This document shows, piece by piece, positions 1 to 6,695 of a stretch of 64,000 nt of DNA. Below the pieces are notes generated by a model. The model saw only the letters and a list, made by a program, of their open reading frames with translations, was not told the DNA's origin and ran no database searches. The stretch's first letter is position 1; each line of letters opens with the position of its first letter. The DNA lies in the NCBI RefSeq assembly GCF_044762745.1, contig NZ_JBIWEX010000015.1, forward strand, positions 1-64,000, in the 5' to 3' direction. Source of the stretch: Psychrobacillus sp044762745. Its GTDB lineage: Bacteria; Bacillota; Bacilli; Bacillales_A; Planococcaceae. The position numbers and the translations under genes are program-made.

Positions 1-518
1 CCCTTTGCTTGCCCGCGTCCAGAAACGACCGTATCAAGCTCCCAATGACCAAATGTTTCCCGGTTACGAACTTCTTTGGGACGTTTGGAGATGGAGGTGC
101 CAATGTTAAAACGGCCTCTTGTTTCTCGCGGTTTCTGGCGTTTTCCTTTTTGACGAAGGACTGTCAATGGCACTTCTAATAAGCCGTTATAAATCCAACG
201 GTATATACTTTTGAAACTTAGCTTCCCTTTATACAAGCGGCCGACAATTTGTTCAGGCGACCAAGTTTCCCCCAACTTTTCTTGAACAGCTTCTTTTAAC
301 AAGGGCGTTAATTTTAGTTTTGCCCCACAGAACGATTTATTGGTATGATAACGAACTTGTGCTTCTTCAGCCGTACAATTAGCATGTCTTCTTAATTCAC
401 GCGAAATAGTAGAAGGCTGGCGATTTAATCGTCTCGCGATCTTTCGGATTGAATAGCCTAGTTCAAGTAACGTCTCTATTTTCGAACGTTCAGATATGGT
501 AAGATGTTTGTAGCTCAT
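1..518 (-). CDS. IS30 family transposase, N-terminal part (cut by window edge)
   Basis: Reading leftward from the ATG at 518 gives 172 codons with no stop, beginning MSYKHLTISERSKIETLLE. An N-terminal helix-turn-helix of IS30 type follows, with a GYSIRKIARRLNRQPSTISR segment, and then the SPEQI region. The frame reaches the first acidic part of the DDE catalytic domain, where HWELDTV carries the first Asp of the triad. The rest runs off the window. A GGAGGAAATC ribosome site precedes the start. The gene reads intact as far as it goes, so the element could be active; that cannot be judged without the rest. Confidence 0.88.
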   Translation of the reverse strand, partial: MSYKHLTISERSKIETLLELGYSIRKIARRLNRQPSTISRELRRHANCTAEEAQVRYHTNKSFCGAKLKLTPLLKEAVQEKLGETWSPEQIVGRLYKGKLSFKSIYRWIYNGLLEVPLTVLRQKGKRQKPRETRGRFNIGTSISKRPKEVRNRETFGHWELDTVVSGRGQAK

Positions 519-626
519 AATGATTTCCTCCGTTCAAATGTTGGTGTGGTAACTACATTTTACACGAGGTCGTTATGGGCTTCTTTTAATTCAACTTATA
601 GGTGTTGCACTTAATATTACAATTCG
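1..626 (-). mobile_element. IS30-family insertion sequence, partial
   Basis: One end of an IS30-type element enters the window from the left. It comprises the transposase start (minus strand, 518) and about 100 bp of non-coding end sequence. The outer boundary is placed near 626, where TGTTGCACTTAATATTACAA (603-622) resembles the terminal inverted repeats of IS30 relatives. The other end and the target duplication lie outside the window, so the boundary is approximate. The element abuts the left edge of the cassette-like array. Confidence 0.75.
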
Positions 627-687
627 TCATATAAAAATAAATAGCCCCGTTCACTGAACTGAGCTATACCATATATTTATTTTCAAT

Positions 688-726
688 GCTTATTTCACAA
701 TAGCAACCTTTAGTGAAATAAGCAAA
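688..726. repeat. Cassette-boundary element, leftmost copy
   Basis: CTTATTTCAC, a 14-nt loop and GTGAAATAAG form a perfect 10-bp stem (688-721). The following GCAAATC also follows the boundary motif near 7650. It belongs to the family of palindromic intergenic motifs that recur between the genes up to 9160, here with a more perfect stem. It lies between the IS30 end and the first VOC gene. Confidence 0.5.
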
Positions 727-811
727 TCAAGTGAAAATTCTATTTTTAAAGAAGGGCGATTGTTAAAGAGTGTAGAATATATATAATAATACTAAAAATA
801 GGAGGAATAAT

Positions 812-1174
812 ATGAAAAATGAAGTTTGTGTTATCAGCATTTACGTGCCAAATTTAAACAAAGCAATCGACTTTTATACGAATACTTTAGGTTTTGAATT
901 AAACAAACAGTATGGCCCTAAGATTGCATCACTTGTACACAGAGAGTTACCACTCGTTTTAGAGGAGAACGATAATGCCACCTATAATCAAGATATTTCA
1001 GGAGTTGTATTAGGATTACGAACTGAAGATATTTATGAAAAAGTTAAATTCTTGAAAGAGAAAAAAGTGAATTTTATTATAGATGAACCAACTAATTGTC
1101 CTCCAGGAAAATATGTTAGCTTTAGAGACCCCTTCGGAAATATTTTAGAATACCTCCAATTTGAAAATTTGTAA
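812..1174 (+). CDS. VOC family protein (glyoxalase/bleomycin-resistance fold)
   Basis: This is a 120-residue single-domain vicinal-oxygen-chelate protein. The N-terminal beta-alpha module is visible (ISIYVPNLNKAIDFYTNTLG), and the C-terminal signature DPFGNILEYLQF supplies the conserved Glu ligand. The usual N-terminal His ligand position appears to be Ser or Ile, so metal use is doubtful. Known family roles include glyoxalase, dioxygenase and antibiotic-binding proteins; the substrate here cannot be told. GGAGGAA lies 6 nt before the ATG. It is the only plus-strand gene in the cassette-like array and faces a second, divergent VOC protein at 1373-1720. A terminator follows directly. Confidence 0.85.
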   Translation: MKNEVCVISIYVPNLNKAIDFYTNTLGFELNKQYGPKIASLVHRELPLVLEENDNATYNQDISGVVLGLRTEDIYEKVKFLKEKKVNFIIDEPTNCPPGKYVSFRDPFGNILEYLQFENL

Positions 1175-1181
1175 CAAGTAT

Positions 1182-1213
1182 AAAAAGTTCAACATAATTG
1201 TTGGACTTTTTAG
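1182..1213 (+). terminator. Rho-independent terminator of the VOC gene
   Basis: AAAAGTTCAACA and TGTTGGACTTTT pair around a short loop and are followed by a T-run, directly downstream of the 1174 stop. Confidence 0.75.
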
Positions 1214-1220
1214 TTTTCTT

Positions 1221-1356
1221 TTCAACTAACACGTATACCGCTAGTTAAAGTGTAACATTTCACATTGTGTCTCGGAAATTTTCTTAATGTTTTGGACGTA
1301 AGAATAGACCATCAAAATGATGGTCTTGTTTAACTAGCACCTGTTAGCTTAATAGC
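1221..1356. repeat. Cassette-boundary element, long form A
   Basis: The outer motifs are TTCAACTAACACGTATACCG plus CTAGTTAAAG on the left and TGTTTAACTAGCACC plus TGTTAGCTTAATAG on the right, inverted relative to each other. The roughly 80-bp interior carries a GACCATCA/TGATGGTC hairpin. The interior is clearly homologous to the element at 3612-3750 (both contain CATTTCACA and ATGTTTTGGACG). The right motif ends about 17 bp beyond the stop codon of the minus-strand VOC gene. Confidence 0.6.
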
Positions 1357-1372
1357 AAATGATTACAACTCA

Positions 1373-1720
1373 CTATTTCTCCCAAAGTTCGATCAGTCGA
1401 CCTTCAGGATCTTTTATCCAAATAAACTTTCCAAATTCACTAATCTCTTTTTCCTTCGCAAGAGGGACACCAATATGTTCAAGATGCTTAATAGTCTCAT
1501 TTAAATCATGTACTTGGAAATTTAACATCACTTGTTGTTCTGTTGGAAAATAACTGTCATTCTCGGTAAAGAAAGAAAAAATAGTCTCATTTCCTAATTC
1601 GTGTTTAATTATAGTTCCATTCCACGATTCTAAATCAATCTTCAATACTTCACCGTACCATTTTTTTGTAACATCAAGATTCTTAGTTCTCCAAAATATT
1701 CCTCCGAAACCTTTTATCAT
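1373..1720 (-). CDS. VOC family protein
   Basis: This is a 115-residue vicinal-oxygen-chelate protein unrelated in detail to the one at 812. It opens with GFGGIFWRTKNLDVTKKWYG and ends with IKDPEGRLIELWEK, the usual closing Glu-containing strand. Length and layout match single-domain glyoxalase-like proteins that dimerise to build the active site. The substrate is unknown. AGGAGCTAG precedes the ATG. It is the leftmost minus-strand gene of the array, and boundary elements lie on both sides (1221-1356 and 1781-1856). Confidence 0.85.
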   Translation of the reverse strand: MIKGFGGIFWRTKNLDVTKKWYGEVLKIDLESWNGTIIKHELGNETIFSFFTENDSYFPTEQQVMLNFQVHDLNETIKHLEHIGVPLAKEKEISEFGKFIWIKDPEGRLIELWEK

Positions 1721-1780
1721 CGTATCTAGCTCCTGTCTGTTTTTAAATTTTTAGTTGTTGAATTTAATGTTAAGTTCCTT

Positions 1781-1856
1781 CTTCAAATATACTGCGGCGT
1801 TAGGTCAATAAGAAAAAGCGCTGCCAAGCACCACATTAGTTAAACGAATAGTTAAA
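1781..1856. repeat. Cassette-boundary element B
   Basis: The left arm reads TACTGCGGCGTTAGGTCAAT AAGAAAAA. A short GCGCTGCCAAGC segment follows, and then the right arm CACCACATTAGTTAAACGAATAG. The right arm ends 5 bp before the stop codon of the NIPSNAP gene. The GCGTTAGG core is reminiscent of an integron attC core, but that is a resemblance only. Confidence 0.5.
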
Positions 1857-1860
1857 ATTA

Positions 1861-2208
1861 TTAGTTATATTTATTTAGAGTGGACACTAACGCTTCGTTT
1901 TTCACTTCCAATATATATTCAGTAAAAACATGTTCCCTACCACCATTTTTCTCGTACCAGTCTTTAATTCGTTTAACGTGAGCATCGTCACCTTTTACAT
2001 TATTCTCTATTTCTATATAATCTTCATAACTGTCATATTCCCAAATGGCAAAAATTTCCGTGGTATTATTTTCATTCTCCTTCATCCATCGTCCTACCAA
2101 ACGTGCTCCGTACTTTAGTTGATTAGGTAAATTAGTTTTGATAAAATGTTCATTTAATTTCTCTACAAAATCATTTTTTACAGTGTAAAATTTTCTCCTG
2201 TAAAACAT
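1861..2208 (-). CDS. NIPSNAP family protein
   Basis: This 115-residue protein has the NIPSNAP/dimeric alpha-beta barrel pattern. It has an RRKFYTVKNDFVEKLNEHF opening, a basic central strand (GARLVGRWM), the IFAIWEYDSYEDYIEIE segment, and a helix rich in charged residues before a C-terminal strand. Bacterial members are small cytosolic proteins of unproven function. AGGAGGT sits 6 nt upstream of the ATG. It is a single gene bounded by spacer regions, one of which (1781-1856) begins within 5 bp of its stop codon. Confidence 0.8.
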   Translation of the reverse strand: MFYRRKFYTVKNDFVEKLNEHFIKTNLPNQLKYGARLVGRWMKENENNTTEIFAIWEYDSYEDYIEIENNVKGDDAHVKRIKDWYEKNGGREHVFTEYILEVKNEALVSTLNKYN

Positions 2209-2367
2209 ACATGTACCTCCTATAACTTTTTATTATTTGGATTTCTCCCCGCCACCTAACTGTCTACGCTTAAAGGCTAATGTTATCATTAGCCCTCCAA
2301 GACCTACGAGGGAATGGTTAGTTCTTTCTCGACGGGAATTCCACCCGCTATATGATACAACCTAGGA

Positions 2368-2810
2368 TTAATAAACTTTCCTTTGAAACCCAACCATAAT
2401 ACGTTCAAGTGATACCCATCCAATATACTTTGGTTTTTCCCAACCTATAGCAGTTTTTAACTTTTCTATATCAAGGTAATTATTAATCCCTACCTTATCC
2501 CAAGCATGAATAACCTCTCCATTACCAATAGATAAGCCTAATGCCCCCAATTTTTTCGTTCACCATTAATTACTCCGAAGCAATCATAAAAAACAAAGGT
2601 TCCTTTTGGAGGTACACCTGTTTGCTTATTTGCTTCATATAAATCTGCAGATTCTTTTGCAAAATCTCCACCAAAGATTTCAATGCCATTACTTCTTTCT
2701 AATGCATCCTCTACAAAAGCCAAACAAATAAAACAATATTCTTTAGAATTTAGATGACATATAGCCCACTCAATTGCATTGTTAATATACTTATCATAAT
2801 TTTTATCCAT
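2368..2810 (-). pseudogene. NlpC/P60-like hypothetical protein, frameshifted
   Basis: Two overlapping minus-strand frames make one protein of about 147 residues. The first (2538-2810) carries YCFICLAFVEDALERSNG and PKGTFVFYDCFG and ends in NWGH. The second (2368-2550) resumes with LGLSIGNGEVIHAWDKVG and IGWVSLERI. One missing T near 2540 changes CAT-TTA-GGC to CAT-TAG and creates a stop exactly after the likely catalytic His. The Cys plus GH-GLSIGNGEVIHA pattern fits NlpC/P60-type papain-fold hydrolases; identification is moderate. Either the gene is decayed or the base is a sequencing error. Confidence 0.65.
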
Positions 2811-2951
2811 TTTATTGTCACCTCTAATTCATCTCTTAAAGGTAATATATTCAACAATAAGAGCTTAACTTCCTGCCAAGAAATAAAACAATCTGAGCAT
2901 TGCTTCTTTAACTATCACAACTAAAATACCCTACTTCAACTTTTACATAAA

Positions 2952-3035
2952 ACTTAAACTAACCTGCTCCATAGCTCAATAAGAAAAAAGCTTTACTCCT
3001 TCTTGAAGTAAAGTACCCGTAAGTTGAAGAAGGTT
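2952..3035. repeat. Cassette-boundary element D
   Basis: The left arm is CTTAAACTAACCTGCTCC plus ATAGCTCAATAAGAAAAAA. A CTTTACT/AAGTAAAG hairpin follows, and then the right arm TTGAAGTAAAGTACCCG plus TAAGTTGAAGAAGG. The reverse complement of the right arm aligns with the left arm along most of its length. The element ends 8 bp before the stop codon of the GNAT gene. Confidence 0.6.
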
Positions 3036-3042
3036 TGTTGCA

Positions 3043-3573
3043 TTACTTTCTCCATTCATGTTCTAAAACACTGTATAATAATGAGTCTCGCCAGCCATCT
3101 TTAATTAACAAGTCTTCACGAATTTTACCTTCTTTGATCATTCCGACTTTTTCTAATACTTTTGATGAACCAATATTTCTTGGGTCGCAAGTTGCATATA
3201 TACGATGAAGTTTAAGATCCTCAATTCCAAACTCAACTAATAAAGTAGCGACTTCTGTCGCTATTCCTTTTCCCCAATAATCTGGATTAACAATATAAGC
3301 GATTTCCCCAACTCTATTTGTGTGATCTCTAATATTAAACTCCCCAGCACCAATCATTTTTTCTTTGTAAACAATTGCAAACACAAACCTTTTCCTTGGT
3401 TCTTTCCTTAAATCTTTTATCACTTGATTCACAAAATATTGTGATTCCTCTTCTGTATTAGGTCCCCAGGGCTGATATCTACAAACTATTTCTTGTGAAG
3501 CGTATTTATGTACATCTATCCAATCACTTTCAATAATTTCCCTTAATACTATCCTTTCATTTGAAAGTTCCAT
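3043..3573 (-). CDS. GNAT family N-acetyltransferase (RimJ/RimL-like)
   Basis: This is a 176-residue acetyl-CoA-dependent acetyltransferase. Beta-1 begins with LSNERIVLREIIESDW. The acetyl-CoA loop is NPDYWGKGIATEVATLLVEF (motif A), followed by LHRIYATCDPRNIGSSKVLE and KVGMIKEGK, typical of the RimJ/RimL group that modifies protein N-termini or small molecules. The substrate is unknown. AGGGTTATT precedes the ATG only weakly. It is a single-gene unit in the array, and its stop lies within 10 bp of the adjacent palindromic element. Confidence 0.9.
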   Translation of the reverse strand: MELSNERIVLREIIESDWIDVHKYASQEIVCRYQPWGPNTEEESQYFVNQVIKDLRKEPRKRFVFAIVYKEKMIGAGEFNIRDHTNRVGEIAYIVNPDYWGKGIATEVATLLVEFGIEDLKLHRIYATCDPRNIGSSKVLEKVGMIKEGKIREDLLIKDGWRDSLLYSVLEHEWRK

Positions 3574-3611
3574 TAATAACCCTCCACTTTTATATCTTTG
3601 AATAAATACTT

Positions 3612-3750
3612 ATTCCACTGAACTGCCTAGTTAGTTTAAGGGTAGCATTTCACAATGAATCGCCGAAATCTACTTGATGTTTTGGACGCAAAAATGAGGG
3701 TGGGACAGAAGTAGCCCCTCTGTTTAACTAGAGCACTATTTAGCTCAACA
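3612..3750. repeat. Cassette-boundary element, long form E
   Basis: The outer motifs are TTCCACTGAACTGCC plus TAGTTAGTTTAAGGG on the left and TGTTTAACTAGAGCAC plus TATTTAGCTCAACAC on the right. The interior is homologous to the 1221-1356 element over about 80 bp. The right motif contains the stop codon of the histidine phosphatase gene (3740-3742), so gene and element physically overlap. Confidence 0.6.
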
Positions 3751-4372
3751 CAGGAAAATGAGAGGTATCATTAAACTTATTTATAACATTCTGTTGATAA
3801 CTATTTTGACTTAAAACTGTAATCCCACCTACCGAAGAAGAAAAGTATGCGTTAACAATCATTTCATGTTCAAATTTCATCCACCACGCAGTAATATAAC
3901 CCAAAGTACCACCATGTGTGACAATCAATAAATTTTTCTCCTTTTCTATTTCATATATACTATCCATACAACTACAAACACGACTATAAAACTGTCTCCA
4001 TGTCTCTCCATCTTTAAATTCCTGATAATCCAGATCAAATCCACTATTTTTCCTTGGTATTCTATTTTCTCTTGCCCAATTTTTTGTTTTTCCCGCTGCA
4101 ATGCCAGTATTTATTTCACGAAGTCCTTTATTTTTGATGACTTTTAAGTTTAACTGATTGCCAATTATTTCTGCTGTTTGTGCTGCTCTTAATAAATCAG
4201 ATGAATAAAAAGCATATTCTTTATTATCTACTATTCCCTCTTTTAATTTGTCACCTATAAGGCTTGCTTGTTTTTTCCCTAAATCTGTTAAAGGTGGATC
4301 TGTCCATCCTCCTGACATATTATTTATATGGTGTTCTGATTGACAATGCTGTATCAAGATAATGTTGCTCAT
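3740..4372 (-). CDS. Histidine phosphatase superfamily protein with QHC motif
   Basis: This 210-residue protein has the phosphoglycerate-mutase-like fold. The N-terminal catalytic block reads ILIQHCQSEHHINN instead of the canonical RHG: the phospho-accepting His is kept, but Arg is Gln and Gly is Cys. Later elements are intact: SSDLLRAAQTA, a Glu in LREINTG, and the second catalytic His in LLIVTHGGTLGYITAWW. Family members dephosphorylate sugars, nucleotides or proteins; no substrate can be inferred. The ATG follows a GGGGGAGGGATG-like ribosome site. The stop codon lies inside a cassette-boundary element. Confidence 0.85.
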   Translation of the reverse strand: MSNIILIQHCQSEHHINNMSGGWTDPPLTDLGKKQASLIGDKLKEGIVDNKEYAFYSSDLLRAAQTAEIIGNQLNLKVIKNKGLREINTGIAAGKTKNWARENRIPRKNSGFDLDYQEFKDGETWRQFYSRVCSCMDSIYEIEKEKNLLIVTHGGTLGYITAWWMKFEHEMIVNAYFSSSVGGITVLSQNSYQQNVINKFNDTSHFPVLS

Positions 4373-4417
4373 TCAGACATCCCTCCCCCAAATATTAATC
4401 TTTTTCAAATTATCCTT

Positions 4418-4448
4418 ACTTATAGAAACCGTTAGCTCTGTAAGAACA
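4418..4448. repeat. Weak cassette-boundary motif
   Basis: ACTTATAGAAACCGTTAGCT plus CTGTAAGAAC retains the central ACCGTTAGYT and the AAGAAC tail of the boundary motif. It sits between the phosphatase start and the Nudix remnant. It is degenerate and supported only by position and partial match. Confidence 0.3.
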
Positions 4449-4454
4449 AAAAAT

Positions 4455-4706
4455 TCATTTATACACTTTCCATTCTTTATAACATTCAGCATCTATACCT
4501 AGCGTATTTGTTTTTATCCATTCAAATGCATTAAGGACTAATGGTGAAGAATTATCTACTGATACATCTTGCTCCGATACCCATAAAGCTCCAAGTGAAT
4601 CTTGTCCATCGAATTGTAGTAGTTCGCTCAATTCTCCACCTATTTTATTAACTAAATAATAAACGGCGATATGATGAACAGCACTTCCTGCACCATATCC
4701 TCCCCT
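4455..4706 (-). pseudogene. Nudix hydrolase remnant (C-terminal part only)
   Basis: The open frame upstream of the 4455 stop reads GGYGAGSAVHHIAVYYLVNK, then SLGALWVSEQDVSVDN and SSPLVLNAFEWIKT. It ends about 80 residues from an in-frame TGA at 4707. The layout matches the C-terminal half of Nudix hydrolases (VHHIAVYY strand, ALWV and SSPLV segments). The Nudix box itself and any start codon are missing. It is therefore a truncated relic within the array, distinct from the intact Nudix gene at 5205. Confidence 0.6.
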
Positions 4707-4791
4707 TCACTCAAAATATTGCACTATTTATCTAAATACGATTTTAAAATTACATTCTTTGCTTTTCTCATTGTTCTATTTAATAATCCTA

Positions 4792-4868
4792 TCTACTACC
4801 TTAGTTGAACCAGAAAAAGAGATGCATTGCAACTCAATGTTCTTCCACTATAGCTACCCGTTAGTGAA
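4792..4868. repeat. Cassette-boundary element G
   Basis: The left arm is CTACTACCTTAGTTGAACCAG plus AAAAAG. A short stem around TTGCAACTCAA follows, and then the right arm CCACTATAGCTACCCG plus TTAGTGAAAAATG. It lies between the Nudix remnant and the small membrane gene. The match to the family is recognisable but eroded. Confidence 0.4.
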
Positions 4869-4887
4869 AAATGTCTCTACATTCCTT

Positions 4888-5043
4888 TTATCCCATTAGA
4901 CTCAAAAATCCAATTGTTAAAACCATTGCCCCAATAGAAATTAGGCACACTATTACAAATTGATTAAAAGCAATCTTTTTTAATTTACCTTTTCTTTTCT
5001 GACTGTATAAAGACATAGTAAATACAATAACCCACGTTGCCAT
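4888..5043 (-). CDS. Small two-helix membrane protein, hypothetical
   Basis: The frame has 51 codons from ATG 5043, starting MATWVIVFTMSLYSQKRKGK and ending in a second hydrophobic segment, VIVCLISIGAMVLTIGFLSL. Two transmembrane helices flank a basic loop (SQKRKGKLKK). The frame extends open 10 codons upstream (AQILASFYIL) to a TGA, and no convincing ribosome site is visible, so this could be the C-terminal remnant of a longer membrane protein. I do not recognise the family. Confidence 0.4.
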   Translation of the reverse strand: MATWVIVFTMSLYSQKRKGKLKKIAFNQFVIVCLISIGAMVLTIGFLSLMG

Positions 5044-5167
5044 TAGAATATAAAAAGAAGCTAATATTTGAGCTCACCGCCAACCTAATTAATTTTTCCT
5101 GAATCTACTTTATATAGTTACCAAAGTGGTTTTACAAAAGTTTGGTCGAGGATGTAATAGAAGGTGC

Positions 5168-5201
5168 TTGTTTAACTAAAGCACCCGGAGTTTAATAAGG
5201 C
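5168..5201. repeat. Cassette-boundary element H (right arm)
   Basis: TTGTTTAACTAAAGCACCCG plus GAGTTTAATAAGGC is the cleanest copy of the right-arm motif. It ends 3 bp before the stop of the Nudix gene. No clear left arm is visible; the preceding 100 bp hold only CCAAAGTGG/ACAAAAGTTTGG-type short inverted repeats. Confidence 0.55.
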
Positions 5202-5204
5202 TAA

Positions 5205-5612
5205 TTAAAATGCAATATAAAAAGCTTGAAGTTTTGCATCTAAACAATATTCAATTCTTTGTCTGAAATTTTTCCAAATGACCATTTCCAATGCTTTCTC
5301 AATAGGAAAAAAACCTACCTCCAGACTCTCAGTACTAGTTGTTAGTTCTCCTCCTATGGGTGTACCCAAAAATAATGTATTACAAATTGAACCACTTACA
5401 TTTTGAAATACCCCACAAAATTTCGTTATTTCAATATCTATTCCCGATTCTTCTTTCGTTTCCCTGATTGCAGCTTCCTTCAATGATTCTCCCTCTTCAA
5501 CTTGTCCGCCAGGCATTTCCCATCCTCTTCTTGGGCCCTTAATTAATAAAATTTCATTTTGGTCATTTAGTACAATAGTTGCTGCTGAAATTACATGTTT
5601 TGGTGGTGTCAT
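5205..5612 (-). CDS. Nudix hydrolase
   Basis: This protein of about 135 residues has a complete Nudix box: GGQVEEGESLKEAAIRETKE followed by ESGI (G-x5-E-x7-R-E-x2-EE-x-G). Members hydrolyse nucleoside diphosphates linked to another moiety using Mg2+ or Mn2+ held by the REXXEE glutamates. I start at ATG 5612 because GGGGATAGAG precedes it; the frame is open to ATG 5669. The protein begins TPPKHVISAATIVLNDQNEI. Its stop codon is next to a right-arm boundary motif, and another full element lies upstream. The specific substrate is unknown. Confidence 0.88.
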   Translation of the reverse strand: MTPPKHVISAATIVLNDQNEILLIKGPRRGWEMPGGQVEEGESLKEAAIRETKEESGIDIEITKFCGVFQNVSGSICNTLFLGTPIGGELTTSTESLEVGFFPIEKALEMVIWKNFRQRIEYCLDAKLQAFYIAF

Positions 5613-5696
5613 TATCTCTATCCCCATTTTTACATTTATTTTACGCAGTAAAAAACAATATTTCACCAAACATTTCTAATCATGAAATACCCTGTT

Positions 5697-5775
5697 TCTT
5701 CAACTAAACTGCTGCGTTAATTGAACAAGAACAGGTATTAATCCTGTTGAAGTAAAGCACCCTTTTGCTGAAGAA
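5697..5775. repeat. Cassette-boundary element I (best two-armed copy)
   Basis: The left arm is TTCTTCAACTAAACTGCTGC plus GTTAATTGAACAAGAAC. The central hairpin AACAGG-TATTAAT-CCTGTT and the right arm TGAAGTAAAGCACCC plus TTTTGCTGAAGAAG follow. The reverse complement of the right arm aligns with the left arm, with a few unpaired bases. The whole element can fold into one long imperfect hairpin. Confidence 0.65.
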
Positions 5776-5858
5776 GTAAATTTACTACTTTACTAATACT
5801 TATCAGTACGCTATTATAAAATATTTAATTAATACCAATAGGATTAGTTAAGGAATCC

Positions 5859-6587
5859 TTATGTATATATACGAAGTATTATCTCTTTTCTTGGTATTGA
5901 TGTTTTGCTTAACTTATTAACGTATTTTTCTAAGTCATATGGGACATTTCGTTGAGTAACACTAAATCCTTTTTCATTTATATCAATTATTCCATAACGG
6001 GCAAATGATTTTTTATAATAACCTAGTGATCCTGCGTTGTAGAACACTGTATTGTTACAAGTAAACTGGTGATGACTATGGTCGTGTCCAAAGCAAACTA
6101 ATGAAGTTAATTCTAAACCATCTAAAACAGAAAAGTTTTCTGATGAAGGTATTCCCGTTAAGTCAAAAGGATCTTCGCTTATATGTGCATTATATAAAGT
6201 TGTATTCATCGGATAATGTATCAAGTGAAGATCTTGTTCAATTATCGTCTTATTTATTATGCGAGGTAATTTGGATAAACCAATTATATGTTCTTTTTTG
6301 AGTCTATCCGCAATCCATTCATGATGTGGTTTAACATTAATTCTGCTGATTGGATACGCTTCATTATTAAGTAATGCCAAGACTGATTCATCATGATTTC
6401 CAGTGATCATTTCGAGATTTTCAATAGCAAATAATTCATCTAAAACCTCATTTGAGAATGGCCCTATTCCTACCATATCTCCAAGACAATATATAAAATC
6501 TATTGATTTCCCTTTTAGATCATTTAAAACAGCATTCAGTGCATATATATTTCCATGAACGTCTGAAATGATAGCGATCCTATACAT
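5859..6587 (-). CDS. Metallophosphoesterase family protein
   Basis: This is a 242-residue calcineurin-like phosphoesterase. The metal-binding motifs are in order: ISDVHGN near residue 8, YCLGDMVGIGP, ITGNHDE, and the C-terminal CFGHDHSHH, where His residues close the dinuclear centre. The layout resembles small bacterial YfcE/diadenosine-tetraphosphatase-like enzymes acting on phosphodiesters; the substrate cannot be named. GGGGGTGTAATT precedes the ATG. It is a single-gene unit between boundary elements at 5697-5775 and 6655-6685. Confidence 0.88.
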   Translation of the reverse strand: MYRIAIISDVHGNIYALNAVLNDLKGKSIDFIYCLGDMVGIGPFSNEVLDELFAIENLEMITGNHDESVLALLNNEAYPISRINVKPHHEWIADRLKKEHIIGLSKLPRIINKTIIEQDLHLIHYPMNTTLYNAHISEDPFDLTGIPSSENFSVLDGLELTSLVCFGHDHSHHQFTCNNTVFYNAGSLGYYKKSFARYGIIDINEKGFSVTQRNVPYDLEKYVNKLSKTSIPRKEIILRIYT

Positions 6588-6654
6588 AATTACACCCCCA
6601 TAGATTTTGAGAGTTTTTTAATTTCATGGAAGTTCAATAATAATGTTTGTGATA

Positions 6655-6685
6655 AAAGTTTAACACTCCTGTTAACTATTAATTT
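6655..6685. repeat. Cassette-boundary element J (right arm)
   Basis: AAGTTTAACACTCCTGTTAAC plus TATTAATTTC retains the TTTAAC and CCTGTTA cores of the right-arm motif, with the GTTAAC half self-complementary to TTTAAC. It ends about 10 bp from the DUF2785 stop codon. Confidence 0.4.
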
Positions 6686-6695
6686 CTTGCTACTA

